Shown: positions 59,901-64,000 of the stretch, piece after piece
How the letters are laid out: every line of letters starts with the position of its first letter
How positions within the stretch are numbered: position 1 is the first letter of the stretch
Source: Heliocidaris tuberculata
Taxonomy: Eukaryota > Echinodermata > Echinoidea > Camarodonta > Echinometridae
Reading direction: 5' to 3'
Length of the DNA stretch: 64,000 nt
Assembly: GCA_025618425.1 (NCBI GenBank)
Contig: CM046838.1
Coordinates: forward strand, 21,399,211 to 21,463,210
Notes under the pieces: model-generated
The model's database searches: none
Seen by the model: only the letters and a program-made list of their open reading frames with translations
What the model was told of the DNA's origin: nothing
Made by a program: the position numbers and the translations under genes

Positions 59901-62119
59901 TAAACAAATGTGAAAAGTAGATGATGAGTATATACTTGTAAACAAATGTGAAAAGTAACTTCTTTGCAGGCGACATTGATCATACTCATTGTTTGGCTGG
60001 GAGAAGGGAGTTAGCATGTGCATACCATTAAATTTTTTCAAACATGGCAGGGATTTCTCTCTTTAATAATCAACTGATAAAAGGTGAAAATGGATGGTAA
60101 CTATGTAATTTTAGTCGTTTTGTATCAAATAAGCACATATTTTTAAAGTTTGATATGGGTACTGGAATGCTAATGATATGCTGCTTAATGCTATAGTGCA
60201 AGTCCGCATTAAGCAGAATGGCGCAACGCAATTACGCCTTTCTGCAGGCCTCACGATGCTATACATTTACACGGAGTTGATCCTGTTTCTGCATGAAATG
60301 ATGCCTAACCCTATGGTCATAAACATTCCCATAAAACAATTGCTACTTCAGCTTAAGAGGGATGAAATGTTTAACTTTGGACATCTGAATGAGGGGGGGG
60401 GGGGGTGGTAGATTGTATGATGTTTTCCTTCTCTTAGTTCATGGTTTCTGGGATGTGCCATTCCTTCAAGAGGTACCATTAACCTTTCATTGTGGGCAAG
60501 GATGGACAGACAAGATGTCGATATTGATGACAAGCAAGAGGGGCATGTATCCGGTTCTTTCCATGGCACCTGCCAATAATGCAGCCCTGATTCGTTCAAT
60601 GATTGCCACGAATCGGCTCATAATGTCTTTAGTCTGGCGCCCCCTGTCATGTGGCTGGCCCCTCCCCCCTGTTGTCGACTATTCCCATTGACTTGTGGTA
60701 CGTTCCCATTGACTTGTGGTAGGTCCCAGTTGGCTCGGCAATGCAAGCTACAGTAAGTGTATAGGCTTCTAAATCTGTTGTTATCCTCATTTCAAATCGT
60801 GTATTAGTTTATATCTTCTTATGACTAGCTTTGCCTTCATGTACATGGTCCATTTCTCTATTTAACCTGCGGATTTTTTGAGAAGTATTTGAAAAATATC
60901 TGTACGAGTCTAAAATGAAAAATCTGATCTGTATTAAAGCTCATGTACAGTATTGGAAGCAAAAAGGAAATTGGAAAGAAACATGTTAAACATAGTCTCA
61001 TGTTGTTCTCCTTGTATCAAAAGATGTCTGTAAGAGATCATTTGGTATTCCATTTATGATTTCTGGTGAATTTCAGTTTAAATATCTGTATTAGGAATGC
61101 TTGATCACTGCCATTATGCTACGACCCTTCCACCCCGAAGGCTCCCCGCACAGCAATCTTGGGGCTTCACATAGAGACAGCGTGTGTGCGCTACTCATCA
61201 TTGGATTTACACGTGTGTTTACAGTGTATAGCACATGCTACCTTTGTTGGGATTTTACGTGCCTGTCCCGGCACATAAATTAGTTTTTGCCTCTTATTTG
61301 TTTAATATTAAACTTTAGGAGGCGAAATCTTCACAGTGTCTTAGTATTGCTAGTATCTTGCTATTTATCAACAAAAATTGAAGAAATCTGACGAACAGTT
61401 TTTGAGGGCTTACCAAAACTTTACATGACCTTTAAGGAGTCTATAATTATATTGAGGGATGAATCACTACTAATTTGTACTCGTGAAACTGGAAGTTTAA
61501 AGATAAGATATGAAAGCTCCTTTTCTTTACTCTCTTACTTAATACTTTGTAGGCAGTGAGAAAGTGATTTGAAATACAAATTTAGGAGGATTGGTCTGTC
61601 CATACTCAAAATCTAGTGTCTCTCGACCCAGAGAGAGCACTGAAAATGTTCAAAGACACTTGTGCAAATGCTTGGCGTATTTACATACTCTTTGAGGTCC
61701 TGTCGTGGAAAACGGGATGATGGACTCTGCATCGGTTCTGAAGGGAATTACAGAGCTAAAGAGTCATCTTCTGCCTCAAGAGAATAATTCTGTCTGTCAC
61801 AACTGATAATGCCCTAAAATAAAGCGATGTCAACTACCTTCAGCTTTGATTCTCTGTTTAGATCTTAATTTTCTAGTTTGTTGTTTCATCCTGTTTTTTT
61901 TTTCTTTTCTTTTTTTTTCTGCATCATTATTTCTTTTATCACATACAAATATTTATTTGGTTATGACTTGTCCGATAAATCCTCACTGTTTTATGTTCTT
62001 TTCATCATTTCGATTTCTATCTTTTCCTCCCCCTTTTGCTTGAATGTCAGAATTATTTTACTAATTTCTTCTTTCCTCATCTTCCTTCCATCATGTCTTT
62101 ATTGCTCTTTTCCTCTTTT

Positions 62120-62159
<40 letters not shown>

Positions 62160-63155
62160 GTTCTCTTTTCTTTTTCATCTAACACTCTCTTTCTTTTTCT
62201 CTCCCTCTTTTTCTCTCCCTCTCTTCCATTTCTATCTCTCTCTTTGTCTCATCTCCTCATCTTATCTCTTCTCTCCTCATCCATCATGCCCCCTTCTCCG
62301 TAATGTTCATTCTTCTGCTCCTGAAGAGTGTCAAGTTCCTCTCTTCTTCACCCAAACTTGGGATAGATTTGGTCTGGAGCATGTGTCTTTTTAAAAGACA
62401 TCGAAATATTGAATATGTGGGACCAGGGGGAAATGCATAATGCTCCACTTTTTGTCACCAACCTGTCACTAAGCTGGCACTGTAGGGAAGGGTTAAGGGG
62501 GAGACTAGTGCCATCTCCCTTGCTTGCAGAAGATGAGAATTTTCTTGCATATTCATGAAAAAGACTCCATTTACATGTACGAGTTTGGTGTGGCATATAG
62601 CAACGCTGGATTGGGTTTTGTGGTTTCTCTGCTTCAGCTCATGTTGTGACAGCACATTTTTAACCATGCCTGGGTGAACTTAAAAGTTGTATGAACTTGT
62701 AATCTATATTTTTGTTTATCTACACCTACCACATGTTTTGAACTGGAAAACACCTTGGTAAAAGTATTTAAAGGGTGACTAAAATCAAAAATTAATTGCC
62801 CATTTTTCGTAGGAAGGAGTCATCAGGAGCCAAAAAATATCTATCACACACTTTTTTATGCATTCAGTCATATTTCATAATCATTTGAAAAGTACATTTT
62901 TGCTGATTTACACAGTCATAAGCCCCGCCCCTAAAAAAAACCCATCGAGAGACATCATGATCACGTGATCTGTGACATACGAGAAGTAAGGGAAAATATT
63001 CCACCAACCTATATATACCGTGCGCGCCCGCAGGCCCCGGCAGGCCCAGCCCGGTGCCGAGCATGACATTCACCACATCGACCATTTGCATTGCATATTT
63101 TCGTGTGTTTAATTCTTCACAATAACTTTGATTTTGGGACACAATTTCATCAATA
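56936..63155. other. Start of the common intron / intergenic; microsatellites
   Basis: I find no VKQLERG-like or UCR1-like second exon before the window ends. Poly(C) lies at about 58627-58650, CT-rich tracts at about 59100-59310 and 62120-62260, and poly(G) at about 60394-60406. ORFs at 60178-60691 lie in fairly complex sequence but show no recognisable motif. 59888-59960 has the 22-bp repeat TTGTAAACAAATGTGAAAAGTA twice. Confidence 0.45.
62990..63155 (+). promoter_or_regulatory. CpG-rich putative promoter of the THAP relic
   Basis: CCTATATATACCG (TATA-like, about 63009) is followed by GTGCGCGCCCGCAGGCCCCGGC and then an AT-rich leader to the ATG at 63156. Base composition differs sharply from the surrounding DNA. 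Confidence 0.3.
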
Positions 63156-63429
63156 ATGCCAAATCGGTGTATAGTTGCGGGCTGTAGCAAGACCCCTAAA
63201 GATGATGTAAGCCTACGTACATTATTTTCCTAAAGCTGAAAATCTACGGAAATTGTGGGTCGCAAAGGTATGCTCACGCGGGCAGAGTGGCAAGGGCCAA
63301 GTGAGTGGAGTACAATTTGCAGTGATCACCTTTCTTCTCCAGCAGCTGCAGCAGCTTCACCCGCGGCCCTTCCCCCGCGACCCCTTCACCATGCCCTGGC
63401 GCGTCTTCTGCGAGGGGTTCAAACATAAT
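63156..63429 (+). pseudogene. THAP zinc-finger domain, frameshifted relic
   Basis: ATG at 63156 reads MPNRCIVAGCSKTPKDDVSL, the start of a THAP domain (MP..C....C). After a shift the next frame reads HYFPKAENLRKLWVA (FP and W of the domain). After a second shift the third frame reads LTRAEWQGPSEWSTICSDHL, the closing C..H pair (CSDH), and stays open through an Ala/Pro-rich tail to TAA at about 63427. All the ligands of a C2CH THAP finger are therefore present but in three frames. THAP domains bind DNA and occur in P-element-type transposases and cellular regulators; which this came from is unknown. Sequencing errors are an alternative to real decay. Confidence 0.65.
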
Positions 63430-63560
63430 GATCGAATTCCCCTTGCCACTGCACTTGAGCTTCTTCTCTTTCGGGATCGATAAATCATCTGATAAATCAG
63501 AGTTCGTATCTGGCTCAAAAAGGTCCTCCAAATCGGACTCGCGATCACTATCTCTCTAAG
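63274..63560 (-). other. Antisense open frame, acidic, opposite the THAP tail
   Basis: On the minus strand a frame without a proper ATG at its start reads SDRESDLEDLFEPDTNSD, LSDDLSIPKEKKLKCSGKG and onward to about 63274. It is acidic and then basic and looks protein-like, but it lies opposite the GC-rich Ala/Pro tail of the THAP relic, so one of the two is a shadow. If real it would be an internal or last exon of a minus-strand gene. No domain is recognised. Confidence 0.2.
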
Positions 63561-64000
63561 TTACTCGAAGAATTCAGCCAAAAATCTAAATCAGTACTAC
63601 CGTAGTACATGTAAAGCGAAGTAAAAAAAGGAGAGAGTAAAAACAAACCAAACAAAAGCGTTCACCAGTCGCTTAGTACGAGGGGGAACATAGTTGCCGT
63701 ACTAAAGATGTGTAGTACATTGCACAGACGCATAAAACGGCTGTGTACGCGTTTAAGATCTATGCAAAACTATCGTTCGACAAGTACAGATGGATGAGAA
63801 CATTGTTCAAAGAAAAGTTAAAAAAACAAAACAAGAGCTGTATATTTGGGCAAAAGTGTTCACTGATCTTAAAGAAAATATATTGATAATGATTATTCAC
63901 TCCTTAGACTGTATTGATTAATTTCCCTTTTTCATAAATTGTCTGTTGAACAGAGGGGTCAAATACCGCATTATGTGTACAATGTTATATTGCCGCAGCC
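63561..64000. other. Intergenic edge
   Basis: Nothing is recognised. The sequence returns to AT-rich composition after about 63780. Confidence 0.5.

Overview
The window is animal nuclear DNA, AT-rich and gene-poor. It has no operons and no long ORFs outside repeats. It is full of microsatellites, poly(G)/poly(C) runs, foldback and miniature transposons, and a 5'-truncated non-LTR retrotransposon ending in (ATT)n. This texture fits a marine invertebrate. An echinoderm such as a sea urchin is my best guess, from general resemblance only.

Protein-coding content is sparse. Three short + strand segments (29842-30053, 42278-42432, 56862-56935) each start with an ATG in fair or good context, have an in-frame stop upstream, and end at a consensus GT donor. 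All three leave exactly two bases of an unfinished codon (CG, TG, AG), so any of them could splice to the same downstream exon. I read them as alternative first coding exons of one gene spread over 27 kb and continuing beyond the right edge. The end of the third (IRK..L..PVF plus an AG half-codon) resembles the alternative N-terminus of calmodulin-dependent cyclic nucleotide phosphodiesterase (PDE1). PDE4, whose isoforms also use phase-2 alternative first exons, is the main alternative. A GC-rich open segment at 28338-28497 may be the last exon of another gene, or promoter-proximal sequence. A decayed coding region lies on the minus strand at 41131-41825. A frameshifted THAP zinc-finger relic sits in a CpG-rich patch at 63156-63429.

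The rest is repeats. The most structured is a family of ~70-bp hairpins (arm core GAGCCAGAAGGG / CCCTTCTGGCTC), seen at eight or more sites. One copy is split by a TTAA-bounded ~80-bp miniature element, and in another the right arm has been amplified into thirteen 53-bp units (45293-46062). Other elements are a large palindrome with two CRE octamers (803-1310), foldbacks at 2473, 13780 and 15061, TTAA-bounded elements at 6228, 10705, 18039, 32056 and 39064, a TA-flanked MITE at 35907, a TIR element with a 6-bp target duplication at 30580-31396, and a ~1.2-kb TIR element carrying six 147-bp minisatellite units (36761-38005).

No tRNA, rRNA or CRISPR array was recognised. Exon calls come from reading frames and splice-site patterns only; no alignment or transcript evidence was available.
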